NCBI GenBank assembly: GCA_934307065.1
Contig: CAKRCD010000004.1
Span: 1-64,000, forward strand
Source: an uncultured Bariatricus sp.
Lineage (GTDB): Bacteria; Bacillota; Clostridia; Lachnospirales; Lachnospiraceae
DNA: 64,000 nucleotides
Reading direction: 5' to 3'
The notes beneath the pieces were generated by a model. That model saw only the letters and a list, made by a program, of their open reading frames with translations. It was not told where the DNA came from and did not search any database. The position numbers were made by a program, and so were the translations under genes. This document shows positions 46,024-54,930 of this stretch, piece after piece; within the stretch, counting starts at the first letter, position 1, and each line of letters begins with the position of its first letter.

Positions 46024-46746
46024 ATGAACTTTCCATTTTCAAAAAAAAGCCGGGTTCCTGAACTCAATCAGGATTTAGCAAGTCAAATGCTTCAAAATGT
46101 TTTTGAGGCATGCCAAGCTGAACCAAGTTCTATTCCTTTGGATGTTTTAATCTCATACAGCAATTACAGAAAAGAACGTTTTGCATTTCAGAAATATGTC
46201 CTGATTACAATCCTGATTCTGTTTGCATTGCTGCCATTTTTATTTATTTACCCAGATTTCTCAGTAACATTGAACACTGCTGATTCCTCTTATCCTCCGG
46301 TTTACACCTTTGCACTGGACACACCATTTCCAATCAAAAGTGTAGTGGCCGAATTAAACGGGAAATCTATACCCGTTTCCCAGACAGAAAATCAGACATT
46401 TTCTATTGAGCCTACGGAAAATGGAGTTATGCAGATATCGGTCACTTTGATAAATAATCAAGTGCACACGGAAACTCTTGAGGTAGATACAATAGACACA
46501 AAACGCCCGGTATACAAGTCCAGTTCATGGAAAGGACGATGGGTTTACCTTTATGTCAGCGATGATATCTCCGGCATTGACTATGAACATATTACTGCAA
46601 ATGATGCCGATGGTAATTCTGTGAAACCATATTCTTATGACGAAGAAAATGACTGTATTATCTTTCTTTATCGGCAAACAGACCTGGATGTTTACGTTCC
46701 TGACAAAGCAGGTAATACTTTACACTTAATTTTAAACATACATTAA
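46024..46746 (+). CDS. Putative membrane anti-sigma factor
   Basis: 240 residues: ~60 cytoplasmic residues, one membrane helix (YVLITILILFALLPFLFIYP), and an extracytoplasmic region with two Ig-like stretches, the second ending VYVPDKAGNTLHLILN. The layout and position straight after the sigma gene (AAAGGAGG ribosome site) suggest an anti-sigma that senses something outside. No zinc-binding anti-sigma motif (HxxxCxxC) is seen, so the role is inferred from context. Confidence 0.6.
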   Translation: MNFPFSKKSRVPELNQDLASQMLQNVFEACQAEPSSIPLDVLISYSNYRKERFAFQKYVLITILILFALLPFLFIYPDFSVTLNTADSSYPPVYTFALDTPFPIKSVVAELNGKSIPVSQTENQTFSIEPTENGVMQISVTLINNQVHTETLEVDTIDTKRPVYKSSSWKGRWVYLYVSDDISGIDYEHITANDADGNSVKPYSYDEENDCIIFLYRQTDLDVYVPDKAGNTLHLILNIH

Positions 46747-46834
46747 TTTATCGACAGGACGCTGTGTATTGAGACGCTTCTCATTTATCAGCATTTTTAC
46801 TTATGAGAACCTATGAGAAAGGAGACGACACAAT

Positions 46835-47794
46835 ATGCACCGGATATCCATTGCTTCACATTTGCGATATACATTTGCTGTTGTTCTCATCTTTTCTCTG
46901 TTAGCCGGAACCACTTTTACCGGATGTCAGAATAAACAGACTTCCTCCAAGCCGGCAGAAACCTCTCCTCCTGAAAATCCACGCAACACCCTTACTGAGG
47001 TCCTTTCTCCGCAAGCAAGCGGAGCGGAAGTGTATGGAAATGATTCTGTTTCTATTGACGCATCTAACACTACAGAAGGATACTTTATGGTGTGCTATAA
47101 GGGTAATGCTGACAAGTCTCGCATTCAGGTTACCACCCCTGACGGGACCTTATATTCCTATTGTCTTGTTCCGGGTGACTATGAAACTTTTCCATTATCC
47201 GGTGGCAATGGCGATTATCAAATCGATGTCTATGAACATGCCTATGAGAATAAATATGCTCTTTCCTATTCACAGGCTATATCTGTGGCATTGGAAGACG
47301 AATTTAAGCCTTTCTTATATCCAAACCAGTACGTCTGGTTCACACAGGATAGTGAAGCAGTACAATATGGAATGGAACTTTCCGCACAATCCACAGATGA
47401 TTTGAACTATGTTGAACAGGTTTATAATTATGTGATTCAAAATATTACCTACGACACAAATTTTGCTGAGGATATTCCCACAGATTATATTCCCGATATC
47501 AACGAAACCATGAGAACACACAAGGGGATTTGCTTTGATTATGCTTCTTTGATGTCCGCACTTCTGCGTTCGCAGGGAATTCCAACCAAACTTGTTGTCG
47601 GATATTCCGGCACTGCATATCACGCATGGATTAGTGTATATCTGGACGAAGCGGGATGGGTAGATAACATCATCGAGTTTGACGGAAAAGACTGGTCCTT
47701 AATGGACCCGACTCTTGCCGCAAGCAACGATGAGGATTCCGTTAAAAAATATGTCGGTGACGGCAGCAACTATATTGTGAAATATTCGTATTAA
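46835..47794 (+). CDS. Transglutaminase-like lipoprotein
   Basis: 319 residues. Lipoprotein signal with lipobox FTGC (C about 32), then an Asn/Ser/Thr/Pro-rich linker. The C-terminal transglutaminase-core domain has a complete Cys-His-Asp triad: GICFDYASLMSALLRSQGIP, AYHAWISV and LMDPT. It could cleave or cross-link proteins at the cell surface. Placed between the sigma/anti-sigma pair and the pilus-like genes, it may process the fibre or its sensor. 88 bases separate it from the preceding gene. Confidence 0.85.
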   Translation: MHRISIASHLRYTFAVVLIFSLLAGTTFTGCQNKQTSSKPAETSPPENPRNTLTEVLSPQASGAEVYGNDSVSIDASNTTEGYFMVCYKGNADKSRIQVTTPDGTLYSYCLVPGDYETFPLSGGNGDYQIDVYEHAYENKYALSYSQAISVALEDEFKPFLYPNQYVWFTQDSEAVQYGMELSAQSTDDLNYVEQVYNYVIQNITYDTNFAEDIPTDYIPDINETMRTHKGICFDYASLMSALLRSQGIPTKLVVGYSGTAYHAWISVYLDEAGWVDNIIEFDGKDWSLMDPTLAASNDEDSVKKYVGDGSNYIVKYSY

Positions 47795-47825
47795 ACATAC
47801 ACAAGCAATGGAATGGAGGATTTCT

Positions 47826-48881
47826 ATGAGTAATAATTTTGTTTCTAATAACCCTTTCTCGAATATGGAATTATCTTCTTTCTGTGGGCAGATGGCTTTG
47901 ATTTTGAAGTCCGGGATTTCTGTCACAGAAGGATTAGACATCATGTTGGAGGACGCTTCTTCCGATGAAGAGAAAGCGGTGCTTCATGCCCTTCTTGACG
48001 ATATAAATGAAAATGGAAGTCTGTCTCATGCATTAGAATCTACCCGGCTGTTTCCCTCTTACATGATACATATGACAGCTATCGGCGAAGAAACCGGTAC
48101 ATTAGATGATGTTATGGATGCTCTCCAGTCACACTACGAGCGGGAAGCCGATATTGCGCATACCATCAAAAGCGCAGTTACTTATCCTATGATTATGATT
48201 GGCATGATGGTATTGGTCATCGTTGTGCTTCTCGTCAAAGTTATGCCTGTTTTTCATCAGGTATTTGTACAATTAGGCACGGAAATGACAGGTGTTTCCC
48301 GCGGACTTATGAACATGGGAACTCTCATCAATCACTATGCCGTATTCTTATCCATCGTACTCTTAGCAATTGTTGTCTTTGGATTTTACACAGTCCGTAC
48401 TGCTTCCGGACGGGCTTTTTCCAGAAAACTGGGTTACGGTATCCGCCCAATCCGGAAAATATATGAAGAAATTGCTGCATGTCGTTTTGCAAGTGGTATG
48501 GCACTGACACTCAGCAGCGGGTTAAATCCAGACCGTAGCATAGAACTGGTACGCACCTTGATTGATGATCCGTTTTTTCTCCAAAAACTCGATGTCTGCA
48601 CTGAAAAACTTACTTCCGGCGAAGAACTCGCTCCTGCCCTGTTCTCTTCCGGCATTTTCACAGGCATGTATGCACGTATGACATCCATTGGTTCCAAAAC
48701 AGGTGCAATGGATCAGGTTATGAATCAGATTGCTTCCCTTTATCAGGATGAAATCGACACACGGATGAACAATGCGCTTGCCATTCTGGAGCCTACTCTG
48801 GTTGTGGCCCTATCCTTAATTGTGGGTGTGATTCTGTTATCTGTTATGCTTCCACTTATGGGAATCATGTCAGGTATATAA
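47826..48881 (+). CDS. PilC/GspF-type inner-membrane platform protein
   Basis: 351 residues from the ATG at 47826 (GGAGG before it). Two GspF domains in tandem are visible, each with the FCGQMALILKSGISVTEGL / RFASGMALTLSSGLNPDRS and IGEETGTLDDVM / IGSKTGAMDQVM patterns, and three membrane segments. It is the conserved platform of type IV pili and type II secretion. Here it begins a set of pilin-like genes ending in a PilT-type ATPase. Confidence 0.92.
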   Translation: MSNNFVSNNPFSNMELSSFCGQMALILKSGISVTEGLDIMLEDASSDEEKAVLHALLDDINENGSLSHALESTRLFPSYMIHMTAIGEETGTLDDVMDALQSHYEREADIAHTIKSAVTYPMIMIGMMVLVIVVLLVKVMPVFHQVFVQLGTEMTGVSRGLMNMGTLINHYAVFLSIVLLAIVVFGFYTVRTASGRAFSRKLGYGIRPIRKIYEEIAACRFASGMALTLSSGLNPDRSIELVRTLIDDPFFLQKLDVCTEKLTSGEELAPALFSSGIFTGMYARMTSIGSKTGAMDQVMNQIASLYQDEIDTRMNNALAILEPTLVVALSLIVGVILLSVMLPLMGIMSGI

Positions 48882-48894
48882 AGGAGGTCTGACT

Positions 48895-49224
48895 ATGCAT
48901 CGTTTTGAGTACCAGAAACATTCCCGTTTCCCCGGCAGACTCCTGATTTCAATCTGCATATTTCTGCTCATTGTGTTTTTATTTCTTTCCGGTGTTTCTT
49001 CTCTGTCAAAGAGCACTACCGCCCGGCAGAAAGAAGCTCTGGAAAATGCAATTACCCAGAGCATCAGTTATTGTTACAGTGTAGAGGGTGTCTATCCGGA
49101 AAGTCTGGAATATCTAAAAGAAAATTATGGACTGACTTATAACGAAGATTTATTTTATGTTGACTACCGTACTACCGGTTCAAACTTGATGCCGGATGTT
49201 ACAATTATAGAAAAGAGGAATTAA
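48895..49224 (+). CDS. GspG-like small pseudopilin-type protein
   Basis: 109 residues: basic N-terminus, one membrane helix (LLISICIFLLIVFLFLSGVS), then KEALENAITQSISYCYSVEG-VYPESLEYL, the helix and loop pattern of GspG/major pseudopilins. It lacks the canonical Gly-Phe-Thr-Leu-Ile-Glu cleavage region, so it may remain unprocessed. Encoded 13 bases after PilC. Confidence 0.65.
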   Translation: MHRFEYQKHSRFPGRLLISICIFLLIVFLFLSGVSSLSKSTTARQKEALENAITQSISYCYSVEGVYPESLEYLKENYGLTYNEDLFYVDYRTTGSNLMPDVTIIEKRN

Positions 49225-49225
49225 T

Positions 49226-49714
49226 ATGCAATCGCAAACCCGAAAACGGCACATGATAGATGTTTTATTTCCAATTGCCCTTTTCTTTGTTTTTACCTTG
49301 TCTGCCTTAATGGTTATGTTGCTTGCAGCCCGGATTTATCAGTCATCCGTAGAAAATTCTTCCCGGAATGACACTGCACGCACAGCACTCTCTTATATTT
49401 CAGAGAAGATGCATCAAAGTGATATGAATGGCTCCATTTCTCTCGGATTCTTCGATGGGTGTGATGCTATGATTTTAAAACAGGATTATAACGGTGATAC
49501 ATACACCACTTATATATATGCCCACGATGGTGCACTGAAAGAACTTTTCATCAAAGACGGGGCAAATGCGGATGCTTCTAATGGCAAAAAGATTCTTGAC
49601 ATCGAGTCTTTTTCTATGACTCAGGTAAATGAAAATCTGTTCCGTTTTGACTGTATTGACCAAGATGAACACTCTGCCTCCATTGTAGTCGGATTGGCAA
49701 GTGAAGCTTATTAG
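49226..49714 (+). CDS. DUF4860-type pilin-like membrane protein
   Basis: 162 residues: basic start, one membrane helix (VLFPIALFFVFTLSALMVML), then a beta-rich outer domain (GSISLGFFDGCDAMILKQDY). The pattern fits DUF4860, a family of small proteins in Lachnospiraceae type IV pilus-like loci. It starts one base after the previous stop. Confidence 0.7.
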   Translation: MQSQTRKRHMIDVLFPIALFFVFTLSALMVMLLAARIYQSSVENSSRNDTARTALSYISEKMHQSDMNGSISLGFFDGCDAMILKQDYNGDTYTTYIYAHDGALKELFIKDGANADASNGKKILDIESFSMTQVNENLFRFDCIDQDEHSASIVVGLASEAY

Positions 49715-49740
49715 ATTTTAAAGAAAGGATATTGTGTCTT

Positions 49741-50214
49741 ATGATTCGTAAAAGCAGACCTCAAGCTTCCAGTTTATTTTTAATGGAATTGATACTGGCC
49801 ATTTTATTTTTCTCCATTGCCAGTGCAGTCTGTGTGCAATTTTTTGTAAAATCTCATTTGCTGAGCCAACGTTCCCAGGAGCTTTCTCATGCAGTAAATG
49901 AATGTTCCACTATTGCCGAAATCTGCAAGACTTCGGATAGTTTGTCTCAGGCCACGGAACTGCTTAGACAGGAATATCCATTCACAGATATTTCCGCTTC
50001 TGCCGACACAGATAATATGCATTTCATTTTCTATTTTGATAAAGATTTTCGTGCTTGTGAACAAAAAGATGCAGCCTGCGAACTACAACTTACGCTTCAG
50101 GAAAAAAATGAAATGTTAACTGCACAAATGCAAGTACTCAATGAATCGAATGCATCCGTGATTTACGAACTGGAGACAATACACCATATTGCGAAACTTA
50201 TTTCTCACGAATAG
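49741..50214 (+). CDS. Pseudopilin-type membrane protein
   Basis: 157 residues from the ATG at 49741; a TTG nine bases upstream is an alternative. The N-terminus (RPQASSLFLMELILAILFFS) resembles a prepilin helix with glutamate at about +6, but lacks the Gly before the cleavage point. A soluble outer domain follows. Third of four small pilin-like genes. Confidence 0.65.
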   Translation: MIRKSRPQASSLFLMELILAILFFSIASAVCVQFFVKSHLLSQRSQELSHAVNECSTIAEICKTSDSLSQATELLRQEYPFTDISASADTDNMHFIFYFDKDFRACEQKDAACELQLTLQEKNEMLTAQMQVLNESNASVIYELETIHHIAKLISHE

Positions 50215-50225
50215 GAGGAATTCTC

Positions 50226-50657
50226 ATGAAGAAAGAAAAAAATACAGATGGATTCCCCAATATCGGCTTATCCTCACTATTGATTATATTTCTGATAGTT
50301 TGTATGACTACATTTGCGCTTCTGGCTCTTTCTACTGCCAAAAGCGATTATACCTTAAGCGAAAAGTTTGCCGGTCATCGGACCGATTATTATACTGCTT
50401 CTTCTAAAGCCGAAGAAATCCTCTCACAAATAGATTCCGCATTAGAGACAGACCTCAGCACCGTAATCTCGCAAACTGCTTTTACGATAAACGATACCGT
50501 TATTTCTGTAATCGCAGATGAGGATTTTCCTCTCCTTACCTACACAGTCCCTATGGAAAACAATCAGTTCTTATCGGTAAAAATTCAGGTCACAGACCCC
50601 GCCAGTTCAGAACATTACTATAAAATATTGGAATGGAAAGTAAGTGAAAAACAGTAG
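50226..50657 (+). CDS. Pseudopilin-type membrane protein
   Basis: 143 residues: a polar start, one membrane helix (IGLSSLLIIFLIVCMTTFAL) and an outer domain with DYYTASSKAEEILSQIDSAL, reminiscent of PilX/PulK-like minor pseudopilins. AGGAGGAATTCTC precedes the ATG. Last of the four small pilin-like genes before the ATPase. Confidence 0.65.
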   Translation: MKKEKNTDGFPNIGLSSLLIIFLIVCMTTFALLALSTAKSDYTLSEKFAGHRTDYYTASSKAEEILSQIDSALETDLSTVISQTAFTINDTVISVIADEDFPLLTYTVPMENNQFLSVKIQVTDPASSEHYYKILEWKVSEKQ

Positions 50658-50688
50658 TAAGTGAAAAATAGTAGAAAGAAGGAAAACT

Positions 50689-51756
50689 ATGAGTCTTGAA
50701 ATGAACTTAAAAATAATTTTAGAACGGGCAATTAAAGACAATGCTTCTGATGTATTTATCGTAGCCGGACTTCCTGTGTCTTTCCGTACAAACGGAACAA
50801 TTAACCATGTCACGGAAGAAAAATTGTTTCCGCAGCATACAGAAGCACTCTTAAACGATATCTATGAACTGGCCGGACACCGCAGCATGGAACACCTTCA
50901 CACCTTGGGCGATGATGATTTTTCCTTCGCCATTCAGGGATTATCCCGTTTCCGTGTCAGCGCCTATAAGCAACGCGGCTCTTTATCGGCAGTAATTCGA
51001 ATCATTACTTTTGATTTACCGGATTATACTGCGCTCGGTATTCCGGAGCACGTAATGCAGCTCACAGACACATCCAAGGGTATGATTCTGGTAACTGGTC
51101 CTGCCGGAAGCGGGAAATCTACCACCCTCGCCTGTATGATTAATCAAATAAACAACACCCAGAAGAAACATATCATTACCTTGGAAGACCCTTTGGAATA
51201 CTTGCATCAACACAAGAAAAGCATTGTCAGCCAGCGGGAAATTCAGATTGATACGGAGAACTATGTCTCTGCGCTCCGTGCGGCACTGCGTCAGAGTCCG
51301 GATGTCATTCTCCTTGGAGAAATGCGTGATTACGAAACAATTAACGTAGCAATGACGGCTTCCGAAACAGGGCATTTGCTGTTATCTACCCTTCACACTA
51401 TCGGAGCCGCCAACACAGTTGACCGTATTATTGATGTATTTCCTGCCAGCCAGCAGCGTCAGATTGCTGTACAACTTTCTATGGTACTTACCGCTGTTAT
51501 TTCACAGCAGCTTGTTCCTGCTGTAGATGGGACTGTAGTTCCTGCCTGGGAAATCATGACTGTGACACCCGCAATCCGAAACATGATTCGTGATAATAAG
51601 GTGCCTCAGATTGATGCCCAGATTTACTCAGCTGCCAAACCGGATATGATTTCTATGGATAACAGTCTCCTGGCACTTTATAAGCAAGACAGAATTACCG
51701 GTGAAACTGCACTCAAATATGCAACCAATCCGGAAATGCTAGGAAGAAAGCTTTAA
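50689..51756 (+). CDS. PilT-type retraction/secretion ATPase
   Basis: 355 residues, the length of PilT. Walker A is GPAGSGKST (about 137-145), the Asp box EDPLEYLHQHKK, Walker B VILLGEMRDYET and His box GHLLLSTLHT are intact. It lacks the N-terminal domain of extension ATPases (PilB/GspE). It is the only ATPase of this operon, so it may power both extension and retraction, or assemble a short pseudopilus. It ends the operon. Confidence 0.93.
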   Translation: MSLEMNLKIILERAIKDNASDVFIVAGLPVSFRTNGTINHVTEEKLFPQHTEALLNDIYELAGHRSMEHLHTLGDDDFSFAIQGLSRFRVSAYKQRGSLSAVIRIITFDLPDYTALGIPEHVMQLTDTSKGMILVTGPAGSGKSTTLACMINQINNTQKKHIITLEDPLEYLHQHKKSIVSQREIQIDTENYVSALRAALRQSPDVILLGEMRDYETINVAMTASETGHLLLSTLHTIGAANTVDRIIDVFPASQQRQIAVQLSMVLTAVISQQLVPAVDGTVVPAWEIMTVTPAIRNMIRDNKVPQIDAQIYSAAKPDMISMDNSLLALYKQDRITGETALKYATNPEMLGRKL

Positions 51757-51794
51757 AATTGAAAAGCTTTCAAGCTTTCAAAATTATCATACGA

Positions 51795-52451
51795 TTATAC
51801 AAGCAAGTACATTACTACAAAGTGGCAGGCACTTCCACCCATTACAAATAAGTGAAAGATTTCATGGCTTCCGAAATTCTTATGTTTCATATTGAATATC
51901 GGAAGCTTTAATGCGTAAATGATTCCACCTATCGTGTAAATAATTCCGCCCGCTAAAAGCCATCCGAATTCTGCTCTGGATAACCCATTTAACATCTGTC
52001 CAAAAGCCAATACGCAAGTCCATCCCATTCCAATATAAAGTACGGATGATACCCATTTCGGACAGTATACCCAAAATGCTTTTATTAATATCCCGACAAT
52101 TGCGATTCCCCATACCAGCATCAGAAGCGGAATTCCAATATTTCGGTCTAACACCAGAAGGCAAATCGGTGTGTAACTTCCGGCAATCAATACAAATATC
52201 ATCATGTGATCAATCTTTTTAAGGATCGTATTTACCTTTTTGGAAATATCAAATGTATGATACGTGGTACTTGCCGCATACAGGAGTACCATGCTGATTG
52301 CATACACAGTAAGGGAAATCAGATAAACAGAATCCCTCTCCTTCGCTGCCTGAATCAAGAGTGGAATTGCCGCAAAAATTGCCATCAGCATTCCAACAAA
52401 ATGAGTAATTGCACTTCCAGGGTCTTTAATATGTCTATTTTCTTTATTCAT
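51795..52451 (-). CDS. trhA: Hemolysin III / TrhA (PAQR) family membrane protein
   Basis: 218 residues from the ATG at 52451 (GGAGG before). Seven membrane segments and the PAQR metal-site pattern: STTYHTF, HMMIFVLIAGSYTP and SHEIFHLFVMGGSACHF with the conserved histidines. Family members act in membrane fluidity or are called hemolysin III; no toxin role is implied. Monocistronic and convergent with the pilus-like operon. Confidence 0.9.
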   Translation of the reverse strand: MNKENRHIKDPGSAITHFVGMLMAIFAAIPLLIQAAKERDSVYLISLTVYAISMVLLYAASTTYHTFDISKKVNTILKKIDHMMIFVLIAGSYTPICLLVLDRNIGIPLLMLVWGIAIVGILIKAFWVYCPKWVSSVLYIGMGWTCVLAFGQMLNGLSRAEFGWLLAGGIIYTIGGIIYALKLPIFNMKHKNFGSHEIFHLFVMGGSACHFVVMYLLV

Positions 52452-52607
52452 AACCTGCACCTCCAAAGCTATCTTATGTAGTTTTCATTACTACATTAAG
52501 TATATGATTATATTACACCAGCTATTCAGAAATATCAACACTAAAATGCAAAAAAATAGATGCCTTTTTTGACATCTATTTTTCTTCTATTACACGTATT
52601 CCCTTGA

Positions 52608-54128
52608 TTAACGTTCATTTACTTGATTTAATTTTTCTGCCAGTTTTTTTATATACTTTTGCAGCAACTCAAACATCTCTGCATATTGCTCCAAAGGACG
52701 CCCGTACACAGACGGTACTTCTCTTTCTTCTCCCACATATTCATTCAATATATATATATTTGCAAATTCTGGATATTCACTCTGCACTTTTTGTTTTGCA
52801 GCCGCTGTCAAAGTAAACAATAATGTGTCTTCCGTCAGCATTTCTTCCTTTAAAGCCATGGTTTCAAATCCTTCTGTAGCAATTCCCACACTCTGCAAAA
52901 ATTCTTCTGCCCTTGGATTCATTGGCTCGGCAAACAGTACTACCAGCCCTCTTGCACTGATTTCGTATTCCTGACGAAGATTTTCTTTCTTTAAAAGTTC
53001 TGCTGCCACCGGTGCTCTGCTGTTTCCACTGTCACTCACAAAAATGATATTTCGATATCTCTGTAATCTGGTAATCTCTTCTGCCTGAATCACATGATGT
53101 CCTGCAGCCTTTCCAAGACGGTTCATAATGGCAGTTCCGATTCCTTCTTCCGAAAATGCCTCACTGTAAATGCAGGATACTTCTTCCTCATTAAACTCAC
53201 GAAGAATTTTATAAAGATTTCTTGCAACTGTCTTTTCGTTCTCTCTGGAGCCAATGCTTTTCACAATTCCTGTAGTATAATATGGCATTGATTCGTTTGT
53301 CGCAATAATACCTGATTTCTTTCCCTGACGTGCCTGTTCGTAGACCAGTTGGCGGATAGCTTTTACCGCCTCTTCCGGCTCTCCTTCAACGATAATCATA
53401 TCTGTATCCGGTGCATAATGCCGGTATTTCATCCCCGGTGCTTTCGGTGCTTTTCCGCTTTGCTCACTAATCAGAGTTTCATCTACAGCTACCTCACCTA
53501 TCACTTCACTCAACATTTGTCTCGTAATTGCACCCGGTCTTAAAATCATCGGTGGCTCTACTGTCATATCCAAAATCGTAGATTCTACACCAATTTCCAC
53601 GCTGCCGCCATCTACAATCATGTCAATCTTTCCACCCAGGTCCTCTTCTACATGGCTTGCCGTAGTAGGACTTGGCTTTCCGGAGGTATTCGCGCTCGGT
53701 GCTGAAATATAGCCACCACCTGCCAAAATAATCCTTCGCGCAATCTCATCATCCGGCATACGGATTGCTACCGTCTCAAGACCGCCCGTTGTGCCAAGCG
53801 GAACGCATGCACTCTTATTAAAAATCATGGTCAGTGGTCCCGGCCAGAACTTTGCTGCAATTTTTCTTGCATTTTCCGGCACTTCTGTAACGATTTTATC
53901 CAAATCTTCCATGCGGGCGATATGAACAATCAGTGGATTATCTGATGGACGCCCCTTTGCAGCATATGTTTTCTTTGCTGCCTCTTCATCTAATGCATTT
54001 GCCCCCAATCCATAAACAGTCTCTGTGGGAATTGTCACGAGTCCACCGCTTTGTAGAATATGCCCTGCTTCCTGAATAATACTTTCATCTATGTTGTTTC
54101 TGTCGATTTTTTTTACTATTGTTTCCAT
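52608..54128 (-). CDS. tsaC: Sua5/TsaC threonylcarbamoyl-AMP synthase fused to a dead LMW-phosphatase-like domain
   Basis: 506 residues from the ATG at 54128. Residues ~1-200 are the YrdC/Sua5 catalytic domain (LVTIPTETVYGLGANA, KGRPSDNPLIVHI, ISAPSANTSGKPSPT), ~220-340 the Sua5 C-terminal domain (KAPGMKYRHYAPD). It makes threonylcarbamoyl-AMP for tRNA t6A. The last ~140 residues resemble low-molecular-weight protein phosphatases, but the P-loop reads FVSDSGNSRAPVA (Ser for the catalytic Cys), and the general-acid DP is replaced (VPSVYG). That end should be catalytically inactive. A promoter sits directly before the ATG, suggesting a leaderless message. Confidence 0.9.
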   Translation of the reverse strand: METIVKKIDRNNIDESIIQEAGHILQSGGLVTIPTETVYGLGANALDEEAAKKTYAAKGRPSDNPLIVHIARMEDLDKIVTEVPENARKIAAKFWPGPLTMIFNKSACVPLGTTGGLETVAIRMPDDEIARRIILAGGGYISAPSANTSGKPSPTTASHVEEDLGGKIDMIVDGGSVEIGVESTILDMTVEPPMILRPGAITRQMLSEVIGEVAVDETLISEQSGKAPKAPGMKYRHYAPDTDMIIVEGEPEEAVKAIRQLVYEQARQGKKSGIIATNESMPYYTTGIVKSIGSRENEKTVARNLYKILREFNEEEVSCIYSEAFSEEGIGTAIMNRLGKAAGHHVIQAEEITRLQRYRNIIFVSDSGNSRAPVAAELLKKENLRQEYEISARGLVVLFAEPMNPRAEEFLQSVGIATEGFETMALKEEMLTEDTLLFTLTAAAKQKVQSEYPEFANIYILNEYVGEEREVPSVYGRPLEQYAEMFELLQKYIKKLAEKLNQVNER

Positions 54129-54135
54129 GCCTCTT

Positions 54136-54164
54136 ATTATAGCATTATCTGTAAGGCAACGCAA
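54136..54164 (-). promoter_or_regulatory. Promoter for a leaderless Sua5-fusion transcript
   Basis: On the minus strand TTGCGT (54159-54164) and TATAAT (54136-54141) are 17 bases apart, starting right after the CwlD stop. The predicted start of transcription is at or within a base of the ATG (54128), leaving no room for a ribosome site. Confidence 0.65.
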
Positions 54165-54165
54165 A

Positions 54166-54843
54166 TTATTCTTCCCTGATATACTGCAAAATTCCGTTGC
54201 AAACAGCCCGTGCCAGCTCCTGTTGATATTCTTCTGTCGTCAGCTTTTCTGCTTCTTCCCGGTTACTCAAAAAACCACATTCTATAATTACAGTAGGAAC
54301 TTCTGTATGCCTGAGAATATAATATGTATCATTTGCTTTTGCTTCCCTTCTGTTGCCTGCATCCAGAGTTTTTAAATTTTCCTGTAAATCCAGCGCTAAT
54401 GCTTTTCCTTTCTCCGAATGAGTATAATAAAATACCTGCGCACCGGATTCCTGCTCTGTAACATAACTATTCTGGTGAACACTGACCACAAGCACTGGTT
54501 TTGCTTCATTCATTATCTTTACCCTTTTTTTCATATCCTCTGTTTTGGAATCGGCAAGCATTTCATCCGTTTCACGGGTAAGAACAACCTGGATGTTTTC
54601 TTTTTCCAGAGTTTCTTTCAGCATTTTTCCGATTGCAAGATTGATATCCTTTTCCAGTGCACCGTTCACTCCGATTTTTCCGGGATCCTCCCCTCCGTGT
54701 CCACTATCTATTACCACAGTTATCCGTGTCTCTTCTCTCTCTGGGTTCAAATTAGCCGCTACCGCCACACTCAGCCTGTGACTCCCATAGATAATTCCCA
54801 TCAGAAAGAGTAATACACCAATCCATTTTATTTTTTCAATCAA
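54166..54843 (-). CDS. cwlD: CwlD-type N-acetylmuramoyl-L-alanine amidase
   Basis: 225 residues from a TTG at 54843, which has AAGGAGG at the right distance; the longer ATG frame has none. One membrane or signal helix (WIGVLLFLMGIIYGS), then Amidase_3 with zinc ligands in VIDSGHGGEDPG, VSVHQNSY and the catalytic glutamate in VIIECGFLSN. In spore-formers CwlD makes muramic-delta-lactam in the cortex, needed for germination. Confidence 0.88.
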   Translation of the reverse strand: MIEKIKWIGVLLFLMGIIYGSHRLSVAVAANLNPEREETRITVVIDSGHGGEDPGKIGVNGALEKDINLAIGKMLKETLEKENIQVVLTRETDEMLADSKTEDMKKRVKIMNEAKPVLVVSVHQNSYVTEQESGAQVFYYTHSEKGKALALDLQENLKTLDAGNRREAKANDTYYILRHTEVPTVIIECGFLSNREEAEKLTTEEYQQELARAVCNGILQYIREE

Positions 54844-54930
54844 AAAAAGAACCCTCCTTACATATATTTTATAATGTAAATATATGCATGAAAGGTTCCT
54901 TTCCATTCTAGCTTATATTTTGTTCGTATT

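Noticed and set aside
51737..51785. Terminator made of repeated GAAAGCTTTC palindromes after the PilT-type gene
   Set aside because: Short AAGCTT palindromes repeat, but no single stable stem with a U-tract could be drawn, so I did not list it as a terminator.
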